Below, in pieces: positions 17,761 through 26,562 of a stretch of DNA of 64,000 bases (position 1 is the first letter of the stretch; the number at the start of each line of letters is the position of its first letter). The position numbers and the translations under genes were made by a program. The stretch comes from Paenibacillus sp. An7 (GTDB taxonomy: Bacteria; Bacillota; Bacilli; Paenibacillales; Paenibacillaceae), in the NCBI RefSeq assembly GCF_009870785.1, contig NZ_WTWX01000007.1:34430-98429 (forward strand). The letters are read 5' to 3'. A model generated the notes under the pieces. It saw nothing but the letters and a program-made list of their open reading frames with translations. It made no database searches and was not told the DNA's origin.

Positions 17761-19828
17761 AGATCTACTATTCGAAATTGGTCTGGAAGAAGTGCCTGCA
17801 AGATTTGTGCGCGGAGCGATTGAGCAACTGCAGGATCGGATGGAAAAGTGGCTCAGCAGTATTCGGGTAAACCATGGTGCTGTAGAGGCTTATGCGACAC
17901 CGCGTCGTTTGGCTGTCATTATTAAAGACGTTGCTGAAAAGCAAGATGATATTGAAGAAGAAGTAAAAGGACCTTCACGCAAAATTGCGGTTGATGAAAA
18001 CGGAAATTGGAGCAAAGCAGCACTTGGTTTTGCGAGAAGCCAGGGTGTTTCTCCAGAGCAGTTTACGTTTAAAGAACTGGGCGGAGTGGAATATATCTAC
18101 GCAACGAAAAGCAGCAAAGGCACGGAAACTTCTGAAGTTATTGCTGAAGGCTTGTTGCAAATTTTACATGCGATGACATTCCCTAAATTTATGCGCTGGG
18201 CTTCTTATGACTTCAAATTCGTTCGTCCGATCCGCTGGATGGTTGCACTCTTTGGATCAGATGTAGTCTCTATAGAAGTTGCGGGCGTTACTTCGGGTAA
18301 TATTACACGAGGACACCGATTCTTAGGAAAAGAAATTGAGATTAAAGAGCCTTCTGCTTATGTTGAAGCATTACGTTCTGAGCATGTAATTGTTGATATT
18401 GAAGAGCGTCGTGCGATGATTGTGAAACAAATCGAAGAGCTCGCTAAAGAGAAAAACTGGACCATTGGTGTAAAAGAAGATTTGCTTGAAGAAATTTTGT
18501 TCTTGGTTGAGACTCCAACGGTGTTATACGGAACGTTTGAATCTTCATTCCTTCATATTCCGCAGGATGTACTGATTACTTCGATGCGTGAACATCAACG
18601 TTATTTCCCTGTCTTTGATGATAAAGGTACATTGCTTCCTTACTTCGTCACAGTACGTAACGGCGGAAAAGAATCGCTTGATGTGATTGCAAAAGGGAAT
18701 GAGAAAGTGCTTCGTGCACGTTTGTCCGATGCGAAATTCTTTTACGAAGAAGATCAAAAATTACAAATTAAAGATGCAGTATCTAAACTTGAGAGCATTG
18801 TTTTCCAAGAAGAGATGGGTACGGTTGGAGATAAGGTTCGCCGCATTCGCAAAATTGCTGATGCACTCGCAGCGAAGCTGGATATCCCGGCAGATCAGGT
18901 TGAATCGGTAAGCCGAGCAGCTGATATTTGTAAATTTGATCTTGTAACACAGATGGTATATGAATTCCCAGAATTGCAGGGGGTTATGGGCGAAGATTAT
19001 GCTTTGAAAGCAGGGGAACGCGCCGAGGTAGCTAGAGCAATCTTTGAACATTATCAGCCAAGATCAGCTTCTGATCAAGTTCCTGCATCGATGATTGGAT
19101 CTATCGTAAGTATTGCTGATAAGATAGATACCATCGTAGGATGTTTCTCGATCGGTATTATTCCAACAGGTTCACAAGATCCTTATGCTCTGCGTCGTCA
19201 AGCAGCAGGTATTGTACAAATTGCTTATGAACATGAACTGCCAATAACTTTAGATGCTATTTTTGAGATTGGCATCGGAGTTCACGAAAGTATGAGAGTG
19301 ATGAAACGTCCGGCTGATGAAATACGTAAAGACTTACAGGAGTTCTTTGGTTTGCGGGTCAAAAAGCTCTTGTCTGAAACCATGCGTTATGATGTAGTGG
19401 ATGCGGTAATTAGTGCTCAGTACAATGATATCGTATCCGTTACGCGCCGCGGAGCTGCTTTGATGAATGCTGTCGTCTCTGAAGAAGATTTCAAAACAAC
19501 AGTAGACTCCTTTAACCGTGTAGGGAATTTGGCGGCTAAAGCTTCTAATGCTTCGGTTAGTGAAGAGGTATTTGTGGAAGATGGAGAGCGTAAACTATAT
19601 GATGCATGGAAGGCGACTTCTCCTGCTTACCAAGAAGCGATTGCTCGTCATGATGCAGAAAAGGCCCTAAGTTTGGCTAGCTCCTGGAAAGAGCCGATCA
19701 CCCAATTCTTCGATTCGGTTATGGTAATGGCAGAAGATGAAGCTGTTCGTGCGAATCGCTTAGGCTTACTCGCTTCAATCGATCAAGACTTGAAATCATT
19801 CGCTGATTTCTCCAAATTGGTTTGGTAA
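17753..19828 (+). CDS. glyS: Glycyl-tRNA synthetase beta subunit
   Basis: The beta subunit contributes tRNA recognition and completes the alpha2-beta2 enzyme. The 691-residue protein begins [19 protein letters not shown], a hallmark of the family. It contains the HD-like region ([20 protein letters not shown]) and a C-terminal DALR-type anticodon-binding region. AAGGAGGTG at 17737-17744, within the end of glyQ, is eight bases from the ATG at 17753, which is preferred over an in-frame GTG upstream. Confidence 0.98.
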   Translation: MSKDLLFEIGLEEVPARFVRGAIEQLQDRMEKWLSSIRVNHGAVEAYATPRRLAVIIKDVAEKQDDIEEEVKGPSRKIAVDENGNWSKAALGFARSQGVSPEQFTFKELGGVEYIYATKSSKGTETSEVIAEGLLQILHAMTFPKFMRWASYDFKFVRPIRWMVALFGSDVVSIEVAGVTSGNITRGHRFLGKEIEIKEPSAYVEALRSEHVIVDIEERRAMIVKQIEELAKEKNWTIGVKEDLLEEILFLVETPTVLYGTFESSFLHIPQDVLITSMREHQRYFPVFDDKGTLLPYFVTVRNGGKESLDVIAKGNEKVLRARLSDAKFFYEEDQKLQIKDAVSKLESIVFQEEMGTVGDKVRRIRKIADALAAKLDIPADQVESVSRAADICKFDLVTQMVYEFPELQGVMGEDYALKAGERAEVARAIFEHYQPRSASDQVPASMIGSIVSIADKIDTIVGCFSIGIIPTGSQDPYALRRQAAGIVQIAYEHELPITLDAIFEIGIGVHESMRVMKRPADEIRKDLQEFFGLRVKKLLSETMRYDVVDAVISAQYNDIVSVTRRGAALMNAVVSEEDFKTTVDSFNRVGNLAAKASNASVSEEVFVEDGERKLYDAWKATSPAYQEAIARHDAEKALSLASSWKEPITQFFDSVMVMAEDEAVRANRLGLLASIDQDLKSFADFSKLVW

Positions 19829-20018
19829 TAATCATCAGGGTCCATACTGACAAAACAAGATATAGGAAAAAAAGGATATATTAATGGGCAGCGTATATCG
19901 CTGTCCTGTGTTATTTTCTTTGTTTGCTGTATTTGATGTCTGGGCAGGAATTAGGATGGTCTCAGGCGTATATAATAATATCCCGGACTGAATTTAAAAA
20001 GAGACGGGTGATGGAGAT

Positions 20019-20474
20019 ATGCAATGGCGAATTGTCGTCGATGGTGATGCTTGCCCCGTAAAGCGTGAAATTGCAGAAACAGCCCCTAGGTTTGACATGC
20101 ATGTGCTGATGGTATCTTCATTTGATCACCGATTACAGGCGGCAGAAGGGGTAACGGTAATCCAAGTAGATCGCAGCGATCAGAGTGCCGATCTTTACAT
20201 TGCGAATCATATACGTGCACATGATGTGGTTGTGACTCAAGATTATGGACTTGCTGCACTGGCTCTAGCCAAGAACTGCAGTGTTATTACTTTTCGAGGA
20301 AAAATAATTGATAATCAGGACATTGATTTTCTGCTTGATTCTAGACATACTCATGCAAAAGAAAGAAAAAGGGGTCATTATGGGAAAGGTCCAAAGCCAC
20401 TGACAGATGAGGATCGCAGGACATTTCAACATAAACTGACAAAACTTTTGAAAGATTTGCAGGAGTTTGTGTGA
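20019..20474 (+). CDS. yqxD: YaiI/YqxD family protein (UPF0178)
   Basis: This is a 151-residue protein of the YaiI/YqxD family, with a PIN/NYN-like nuclease fold by family knowledge. Signature stretches are VVDGDACPVKREI near the start, SSFDHRL, and VVTQDYGLAALALAK. The acidic residues of VDGDACP and TQDYG would fit a metal-binding site, but no substrate is established. It lies upstream of dnaG as in B. subtilis. The 190 bases before it hold an imperfect hairpin (GGGCAGCG/CGCTGTCC at 19886-19906) and a TATAAT at 19969 that may be its -10. Confidence 0.92.
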   Translation: MQWRIVVDGDACPVKREIAETAPRFDMHVLMVSSFDHRLQAAEGVTVIQVDRSDQSADLYIANHIRAHDVVVTQDYGLAALALAKNCSVITFRGKIIDNQDIDFLLDSRHTHAKERKRGHYGKGPKPLTDEDRRTFQHKLTKLLKDLQEFV

Positions 20475-20519
20475 GTTTAGCGAATTATATTTACGTGTTA
20501 AGAGATGAAGGTGGTTAGG

Positions 20520-22340
20520 ATGAGTGCCGGACAGGGTAACATACCGGAAAGTGTTATCGAATCAGTTCTTCAGCAACATGATATCGTAGACACGGTAAGT
20601 AAATTTGTACATCTGACCAAGCAGGGCAAATACATGAAGGGTCTTTGCCCGTTTCATTCAGAGAATACCCCTTCGTTTACAGTTACACCAGAACGCCAGA
20701 TTTTCTATTGCTACGGTTGCGGCAAGGGTGGAAATGCCATCAAATTTAGGATGGAAATCGAAGGATTAACCTTCCCCGAGGCTGTAAAGTCAATGGCAGA
20801 AGAAAGTCATATCCCTCTTGGGGATTGGCATGGACGTGATGTTGCGCACCACAATCCGGAAACGGAGCGTTTGCTGCAAGCGAACGAACTAACTGCGAAA
20901 TTATACCATTATCTACTCAAAAATACGGAGTACGGAAAAGCAGCGATAGAATATCTGCGTGGTCGGGGTATGAACGATAAGGCAATTGATCATTTTCAGA
21001 TTGGTTATGCTCCTGCAGGATGGAATACACTGGTTCAATTTCTTGAGAAACGTTCTTTCTCACTTTCAGAAATGGAGAAGGGCGGACTCATTTCTTCTCG
21101 ACATGAAGGCGGGGGATATGTAGACCGTTTTCGAGATCGTATTATTTTTCCTATTAAAAGCAACAGCGGCAAGGTGATTGCTTTTGCGGGACGGACCATG
21201 GGAGATGGCCAGCCCAAATATTTAAACTCGCCCGAAACGAGATTATTTAATAAAAGTCGGATCCTCTATAACATGTATGATGCGAAGTCGTCCATTCGAA
21301 AGAAAGGGCAGACCATTTTGTTTGAAGGATACGGGGACGTAATCTCCGCGTGGGAGCATGATATTCTTAATGGTGTGGCTGGAATGGGAACCGCATTAAC
21401 AGAAAACCAAGCACGAATGCTTAAATCACTCAGTGATGAGGTAATTATTTGTTATGACGGTGATAAAGCCGGACAAGCTGCTGCACTCAAAAACTTGCCT
21501 ATCTTAGAATCCGCTGGTCTTGTCGTAAAGATTGCGCTTCTAACGGATGGACTTGATCCGGATGAATTCATTCGAAAGCATGGCGGTGACCGCTTTACCC
21601 ATCAAATTATTGAGGGGGCAGTGTCTCCGATAAAATTTAAGCTTATAAACCTGAAGAAAAACCATATACTGCTAGAAGAAGGTGGTCGAATTGCTTATTC
21701 AAGGGAGGCCATCAAACTGATAGCTCCCCTCTCTTCACCAACAGAAAGGGAAGTATATCTTCGGGAACTTTCATCTGAAGTAGATGTTGATTTCGAGACC
21801 CTAAAGCAGGAATGTAACCTCGAAAGACAACAAATACAAAAAAACGAGCATTTTGGGGATAATATTGATAAAAGGTGGAATAATGGTAGGCAACAAAATA
21901 GGCAGATTCCTACACCGAATCTTCTTCCTGCCTATCATGCGGCCGAGAGAAGGCTTCTATCCTGGATGCTTCAAGACGAAGAAGCTGCAAGGTACGTTAA
22001 CGAACATTTAGGTGAGGCTTTTAACATTAACGATCATGCAGCAATTGCTGCTTATCTATATGCTTATTACGCACAAGGAAAAGCGCCGGATACAGGACTG
22101 TTTATGTTATCCCTTCAGGATGATCGATTGGAAAAAACAGTGAGCTCAATCACCATGATGGATGCTCCTGGTCAGTGGGATCAGAGTGCCCTTGATGATT
22201 GTATACGAGAGGTTCTTAAATACCCTGTACTCAGGCAGATTGATCAGAAGAAAGAAGAAATGATTGCTGCCGAACGATCCGGAGACTTTTTGCGTGCAGC
22301 ACAAATTGCAAGTGAGATTATAACCCTAGAGAGACAGTGA
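20520..22340 (+). CDS. dnaG: DNA primase
   Basis: DnaG synthesises RNA primers for replication. The 606-residue protein has an N-terminal CHC2 zinc domain (CPFHSENTPSF with FYCYGCGKGG), a central TOPRIM core (ILFEGYGDVISAW and ICYDGDKAG), and a C-terminal helicase-binding domain. Start choice is between ATG 20505 and ATG 20520; AAGGTGG at 20508-20514 favours the second. sigA follows after 44 bases, the conserved macromolecular-synthesis arrangement. Confidence 0.97.
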   Translation: MSAGQGNIPESVIESVLQQHDIVDTVSKFVHLTKQGKYMKGLCPFHSENTPSFTVTPERQIFYCYGCGKGGNAIKFRMEIEGLTFPEAVKSMAEESHIPLGDWHGRDVAHHNPETERLLQANELTAKLYHYLLKNTEYGKAAIEYLRGRGMNDKAIDHFQIGYAPAGWNTLVQFLEKRSFSLSEMEKGGLISSRHEGGGYVDRFRDRIIFPIKSNSGKVIAFAGRTMGDGQPKYLNSPETRLFNKSRILYNMYDAKSSIRKKGQTILFEGYGDVISAWEHDILNGVAGMGTALTENQARMLKSLSDEVIICYDGDKAGQAAALKNLPILESAGLVVKIALLTDGLDPDEFIRKHGGDRFTHQIIEGAVSPIKFKLINLKKNHILLEEGGRIAYSREAIKLIAPLSSPTEREVYLRELSSEVDVDFETLKQECNLERQQIQKNEHFGDNIDKRWNNGRQQNRQIPTPNLLPAYHAAERRLLSWMLQDEEAARYVNEHLGEAFNINDHAAIAAYLYAYYAQGKAPDTGLFMLSLQDDRLEKTVSSITMMDAPGQWDQSALDDCIREVLKYPVLRQIDQKKEEMIAAERSGDFLRAAQIASEIITLERQ

Positions 22341-22384
22341 TTGTTTTTAGCATAGCATGTTTCTAGGGAGGAGGGAGTCGGAAT

Positions 22385-23515
22385 ATGGCGAATGATCAGC
22401 ATACTGAACTAGAGACAGAATTGACGCTGGATCAAGTAAAAGACCAACTGATTGAACAAGGTAAAAAGAGGGCGTCATTAAACTATAAAGAGATCATGGA
22501 GAAACTTTCTCCCTTTGATCAAGATCCGGAACAAATGGATGAGTTTTATGAACAGCTCAGTGATTTGGGAATCGATGTAGTGAATGAAAATGATGAGGAG
22601 AACCCGCTTCGTCCAAGTGAAGACTCCGAAAACAATGATAGCGATGATTTCCGTTTTGATGATGATTTAAGCTTACCTCCAGGTATCAAAATTAATGACC
22701 CGGTGCGTATGTACTTGAAAGAAATCGGCCGTGTTCCACTTCTATCCGCAGATGACGAGGTTGAACTCGCTAAGCGTATTATGAATGGAGACGAAGAAGC
22801 AAAACGCCGTCTAGCAGAAGCGAATTTACGACTCGTTGTAAGTATTGCGAAGCGTTATGTGGGCCGTGGTATGCTTTTCCTTGATCTCATTCAAGAAGGT
22901 AACATGGGACTAATCAAAGCGGTAGAGAAGTTTGACCATAACAAAGGTTTCAAATTTAGTACGTATGCAACTTGGTGGATTCGCCAGGCGATCACCCGTG
23001 CAATTGCCGATCAGGCTCGTACCATTCGTATTCCAGTGCATATGGTAGAAACCATTAACAAATTGATTCGTGTATCTCGTCAGCTCCTTCAAGAGCTCGG
23101 ACGCGAACCAACACCGGAAGAGATTGCAGCGGAAATGGATCTGAGTGTAGAAAAAGTAAGAGAAATTACGAAGATTGCACAAGAACCGGTTTCACTAGAA
23201 ACACCGATTGGTGAGGAAGATGATTCTCATTTGGGAGACTTTATCGAGGATCAGGAAGCACTTGCTCCTGCAGATGCAGCAGCTTATGAACTTCTTAAAG
23301 AGCAATTGGAAGATGTGCTGGATACGCTGACTGAGCGTGAAGAGAATGTGCTTCGTTTGCGGTTTGGTCTTGATGATGGACGTACAAGAACACTTGAAGA
23401 AGTAGGTAAAGTGTTTGGTGTTACACGTGAGCGGATTCGTCAGATCGAAGCAAAAGCATTGCGTAAGCTACGCCATCCAAGTCGCAGCAAACGCCTGAAA
23501 GATTTTCTTGAATAG
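22385..23515 (+). CDS. sigA: RNA polymerase primary sigma factor SigA
   Basis: This is the housekeeping sigma factor. The 376-residue protein has region 1.1, an acidic linker, region 1.2 ([16 protein letters not shown]), region 2 with the -10 recognition helix ([18 protein letters not shown]), region 3, and region 4.2 for -35 recognition ([18 protein letters not shown]). Length and order match Bacillus SigA. GGAGGAGGGAG precedes the ATG. Consensus TTGACA/TATAAT promoters elsewhere in this window are its expected targets. Confidence 0.99.
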   Translation: MANDQHTELETELTLDQVKDQLIEQGKKRASLNYKEIMEKLSPFDQDPEQMDEFYEQLSDLGIDVVNENDEENPLRPSEDSENNDSDDFRFDDDLSLPPGIKINDPVRMYLKEIGRVPLLSADDEVELAKRIMNGDEEAKRRLAEANLRLVVSIAKRYVGRGMLFLDLIQEGNMGLIKAVEKFDHNKGFKFSTYATWWIRQAITRAIADQARTIRIPVHMVETINKLIRVSRQLLQELGREPTPEEIAAEMDLSVEKVREITKIAQEPVSLETPIGEEDDSHLGDFIEDQEALAPADAAAYELLKEQLEDVLDTLTEREENVLRLRFGLDDGRTRTLEEVGKVFGVTRERIRQIEAKALRKLRHPSRSKRLKDFLE

Positions 23516-23525
23516 TTGAAATAGT

Positions 23526-23564
23526 GGGCCTTCTGCTGTGTGATGTGGCAGGAGGTCCTCTTTA
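23526..23564 (+). terminator. Probable terminator after sigA
   Basis: GGGCCTTCTGC pairs with GCAGGAGGTCC using G-T pairs, followed by a T/A-rich tract. Confidence 0.6.
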
Positions 23565-23727
23565 TTTATAAATAATACGAACAAGTTTTCTTGTTTTTGG
23601 AACTAATGTATTGAATTTGCTAATAAACATTATTTTAGCTCTTTTTTTGTCTGATTGCAAATGAGAATGCATTACTGCGAAGGTCCTCTTGGACTGTAAA
23701 CCAAGTAAATATGGATGGTGTTGTGAA

Positions 23728-24495
23728 GTGAAATTGTCAAAAAGATTGCAATTATTACATGATCTAATGGACCCGGGGCGGATACTTGCTGATATTGGTT
23801 CAGATCATGCTCTTTTGCCGGTAGCTTGTGTTCGCAGCGGTCACGCTGTGAAGGCGATTGCGGGCGAGCTGAACGAAGGTCCATTTGAAGCTGCAAAGAA
23901 ACAAGTGGCAAGCGCAGGTCTTTCTGCGAAGATTGAAGTGCGCAGAGGTGATGGCCTTGATGTCATCGAACCAGGAGAAGTAGATACAGTTACAATTGCG
24001 GGTATGGGAGGAGCGCTGATTGCTGCTATCCTAGATCGGGGCATTCATAGGCTGAAAGGTGTCACTCGGCTTATTCTGCAGCCTAATGTTGGAGAAGATA
24101 TACTCCGTAAATGGTTATATGAACATGATTTTGTCGTTGAAGCAGAGCGAATTATTGAAGAAGACGGGAAAATTTATGAAGTCATTGCAGCTGTACCCGC
24201 TTATTTCTCACATATCGCCAACGATGAGATTTATGAACCAAAATTAATCGGTACTGGAGAAAATGAAATCGAACTGAGCAAGGAAGAACTAATCGCGATG
24301 GGTCCTTTTTTAGTAGAACAAGGAGGTCCCGTCTTTATTAAAAAATGGTACTGGGAAATGGACAAGCTAAAACATGTACTAAAATCATTGTCTAACTCGG
24401 ATCTACCTGCTGCAAGAGAAAAAGCCGAAGAGATTCAAAATAGGTTGAAGCGGATTGAGGAGGTACTGTTATGTATGCAAAAGGACAAACTGTAA
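23728..24495 (+). CDS. trmK: tRNA (adenine-22-N1)-methyltransferase TrmK
   Basis: TrmK uses S-adenosylmethionine to form m1A at tRNA position 22. The 255-residue protein has a Rossmann methyltransferase core with motif I ILADIGSDHALLPV at about residues 18-32, and the catalytic-region segment TVTIAGMGGALIA. The GTG at 23728 begins the conserved-looking MKLSKRLQLL; a TTG 39 bases upstream is in frame but lacks a good ribosome-binding site. The end overlaps yqfO by 25 bases, matching the B. subtilis yqfN-yqfO pair. Confidence 0.94.
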   Translation: MKLSKRLQLLHDLMDPGRILADIGSDHALLPVACVRSGHAVKAIAGELNEGPFEAAKKQVASAGLSAKIEVRRGDGLDVIEPGEVDTVTIAGMGGALIAAILDRGIHRLKGVTRLILQPNVGEDILRKWLYEHDFVVEAERIIEEDGKIYEVIAAVPAYFSHIANDEIYEPKLIGTGENEIELSKEELIAMGPFLVEQGGPVFIKKWYWEMDKLKHVLKSLSNSDLPAAREKAEEIQNRLKRIEEVLLCMQKDKL

Positions 24496-25586
24496 TTTCA
24501 TATATGGAACAGCTGGCACCAAAACACTTGGCTGTCCCTGATGACAGGATTGGACTGCAGCTAGGAACGCTCCAGAAAGAAATCAAGAACGTTCTTGTAG
24601 CTCTCGATGTAACAGAAGAGGTTATTGATGAAGCTATCCGTGTTCAGGCTGATTTAATTATTGCGCACCATGCGATTATATTTCGGCCATTAAAATCGCT
24701 TACTACAGATTCTCCGATGGGGAAATTATATGAAAAGCTAATTAAGCATGATATTGCGGTATACATTAGTCACACAAACCTGGATGTCGCTGAAGGCGGA
24801 ATTAATGACTGGATGGCTGATGCGATCGGAATACAAAATGGTTTACCTCTTGAGGATTTGCATACAGAAAACTTATATAAACTGGTGGCATTTGTACCAA
24901 AGACACATCATGAAAAAGTATTACAGGCTATTCTTGGTGCAGGAGCCGGTGCGATCGGTGATTACAGCCACTGCAGCTTCAATATAGACGGTGTAGGGAC
25001 TTTTGTACCTGGAGCAGGAACTAAGCCTTTTATTGGCTCAGAAGGTCAAATGGAGCGTGTAGAAGAGGTGCGAATCGAAACGATCGTTCCTGCTTCTGTA
25101 AAGAGCAAAGTCGTTCAGGCAATGTTAAAAGCCCATCCATATGAGGAGGTAGCTTACGACCTCTATCATATGGATCTAAAGGGAAGATCATTTGGTCTGG
25201 GTAGAGTAGGAAAGTTAGCTGAACCTGTCTCACTGCAGACACTCGTAGATACAGTGAAAGAACAGTTCGATGTCAGTACCGTTCGAGTTGTCGGTGATTT
25301 GAATCGTACTGTGAAGAAAGCAGCTGTGCTTGGAGGTTCAGGCAGCCGGTATGTTAATCTCGCCCTATTTAAAGGAGCGGACGTAATCGTAACAGGAGAT
25401 ATCGATTACCATACGGCTCAAGATGCTTTAATGGCAGGCATTGCAATTATTGATCCGGGACATAATATTGAGAAAATTATGAAGCCTAATACAGCCAAAT
25501 GGCTGCGTTCTAAACTTGAACAGAATCGATATGAAACAAAAGTACATGCTTCCGAAATCAACACAGAACCATTTCAATTTGTGTAA
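24471..25586 (+). CDS. yqfO: Nif3-like dinuclear metal-centre protein YqfO
   Basis: This is a 371-residue member of the NIF3 family, which forms toroidal hexamers with a dinuclear metal site. Metal-ligand segments are IIAHHAIIFR near residue 63, YISHTNLDVA near 100 and the C-terminal GHNIEK. A PII-like inserted domain lies between about residues 130 and 235, as in other Bacillus YqfO proteins. GGAGGT is inside the end of trmK. The biochemical role is unsettled; GTP cyclohydrolase-like and regulatory functions have been proposed for the family. Confidence 0.94.
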   Translation: MYAKGQTVISYMEQLAPKHLAVPDDRIGLQLGTLQKEIKNVLVALDVTEEVIDEAIRVQADLIIAHHAIIFRPLKSLTTDSPMGKLYEKLIKHDIAVYISHTNLDVAEGGINDWMADAIGIQNGLPLEDLHTENLYKLVAFVPKTHHEKVLQAILGAGAGAIGDYSHCSFNIDGVGTFVPGAGTKPFIGSEGQMERVEEVRIETIVPASVKSKVVQAMLKAHPYEEVAYDLYHMDLKGRSFGLGRVGKLAEPVSLQTLVDTVKEQFDVSTVRVVGDLNRTVKKAAVLGGSGSRYVNLALFKGADVIVTGDIDYHTAQDALMAGIAIIDPGHNIEKIMKPNTAKWLRSKLEQNRYETKVHASEINTEPFQFV

Positions 25587-25610
25587 ATAGATAAATCCCA
25601 GGAATTGTAC

Positions 25611-25639
25611 TTGTATGAAGCAAGAGTTCCGAGTATAAT
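25611..25639 (+). promoter_or_regulatory. Sigma-A promoter of rnpB
   Basis: TTGTAT at 25611-25616 and TATAAT at 25634-25639 with 17-base spacing, placing the transcript start close to the rnpB P1 helix. Confidence 0.75.
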
Positions 25640-25651
25640 ATGTAATGTTGT

Positions 25652-26058
25652 TTTGGAAAGTTTAACAGACAATCGCTGGTGGCCTTGTTGCCACGAGAGG
25701 AAAGTCCGGGCTCCATAGGGCAGGATGCTGGATAACGTCCAGTCAGCGCGAGTTGAAGGATAGTGCCACAGAAATGGACCGCCGATGGCTGGTTTATGCC
25801 AGCACAGGCAAGGATGGAACCGAGGTGTAAGAGACCCCGAGGAACGCTGGTGACTTCGTTCCTGGTAAACCCCATCTGGAGCAAGACCTAAAGAGACACA
25901 GTCACTTGTGACGGCCTTAGCCCGAGGTGTGTCTAGGTTGGTCGCTTGAGCTGTTCAGCAATGAATGGCCTAGATAGATGATTGTCGCTTGAAGTGGGAG
26001 GGTAGTTCCCGTGATACCACGAAGAGTACAGAACCCGGCTTACGGAAAACTTTCCTAA
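25652..26058 (+). ncRNA. rnpB: RNase P RNA, type A architecture
   Basis: This is the catalytic RNA of RNase P, which makes mature tRNA 5' ends. The ends are set by the P1 helix: GGAAAGTTT at 25655-25663 pairs with AAACTTTCC at 26047-26055. Universal segments include GAGGAAAGTCCGGGCTC near 25698, GGTAAACCCC at 25864, and ACAGAACCCGGCTTA near the 3' end. Distinctive type A elements are present: ACCGCCGATGGC at 25778-25789, a GTAAGAG loop at 25827-25833, GCTGGTGAC at 25846-25854, and GGAGCAAG at 25878-25885. Most Bacillales have type B RNA, so this is notable. Confidence 0.97.
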
Positions 26059-26100
26059 CTGACAACAGCTAACATTAACAATGTAGATAATGTAAATACA

Positions 26101-26147
26101 AACGGCAGTGTTAATCCTCAAAAGGATGACATTCTGCCGTTTTTTTA
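26101..26147 (+). terminator. Rho-independent terminator after rnpB
   Basis: AACGGCAG pairs with CTGCCGTT, with an inner AATCCT/AGGAT stem around CAAA, followed by T7. Confidence 0.93.
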
Positions 26148-26244
26148 TATTTACATCTATTTTTGTCATTAGGAGACAAACATCCAATCCGATTAGACAG
26201 TTTCGAATAGATTATATTATCACAAGAAAAGGAGTTGTTGAGTT

Positions 26245-26493
26245 ATGAATTATCAAGGTCATCACCATATGAAAAAGCATTGTCCAGTCCTGAAGCCAAT
26301 TGTTTGTGAACCGGTTCATGTTGTGAAAAATCACTATCATAAAGCGATTCAGCCGATTATTCACCCTGTAGAGATCATAAACAAACATCATGTAATTCCT
26401 GTACCAAAACATGAATGGGCTGTAGTAGAAAGTGATCAAGAAGGACAAATGGGTAACGTTGGTAATTGCTGCGGTCCAAACCGCCGTAGATAG
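26245..26493 (+). CDS. CotD-like spore coat protein
   Basis: This 82-residue protein is rich in His, Pro, Lys and Val. The central pattern, CPVLKPIVCEPVHVVKNHY followed by a HPVEIINKHHVIPVPKH-type stretch, resembles B. subtilis CotD, an inner spore-coat protein with PIVHP and HIHP repeats. It ends in CCGPNRRR. AAGGAG lies upstream of the ATG. It is probably made late in the mother cell during sporulation, but I could not assign a clear sigma-K promoter. The similarity is in composition and motif order, so the assignment is good but not certain. Confidence 0.75.
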   Translation: MNYQGHHHMKKHCPVLKPIVCEPVHVVKNHYHKAIQPIIHPVEIINKHHVIPVPKHEWAVVESDQEGQMGNVGNCCGPNRRR

Positions 26494-26502
26494 TACAGAT
26501 GA

Positions 26503-26548
26503 AAAAGAGCAGACCAGAGGCTTAGGCTACCTCGTCTGCTCTTTTTTT
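26503..26548. terminator. Bidirectional terminator
   Basis: AAAAGAGCAGAC and GTCTGCTCTTTT form a perfect 12-bp stem with T-runs on both strands. It lies between the convergent CotD-like and subtilase genes. Confidence 0.9.
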
Positions 26549-26562
26549 ATTTATGAATGAAA

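Noticed and set aside
19829..20018. Hairpin at 19886-19906 as terminator of glyQS
   Set aside because: The stem is short, with a G-T pair, and lacks an immediate T-run, so I did not list it as a terminator.
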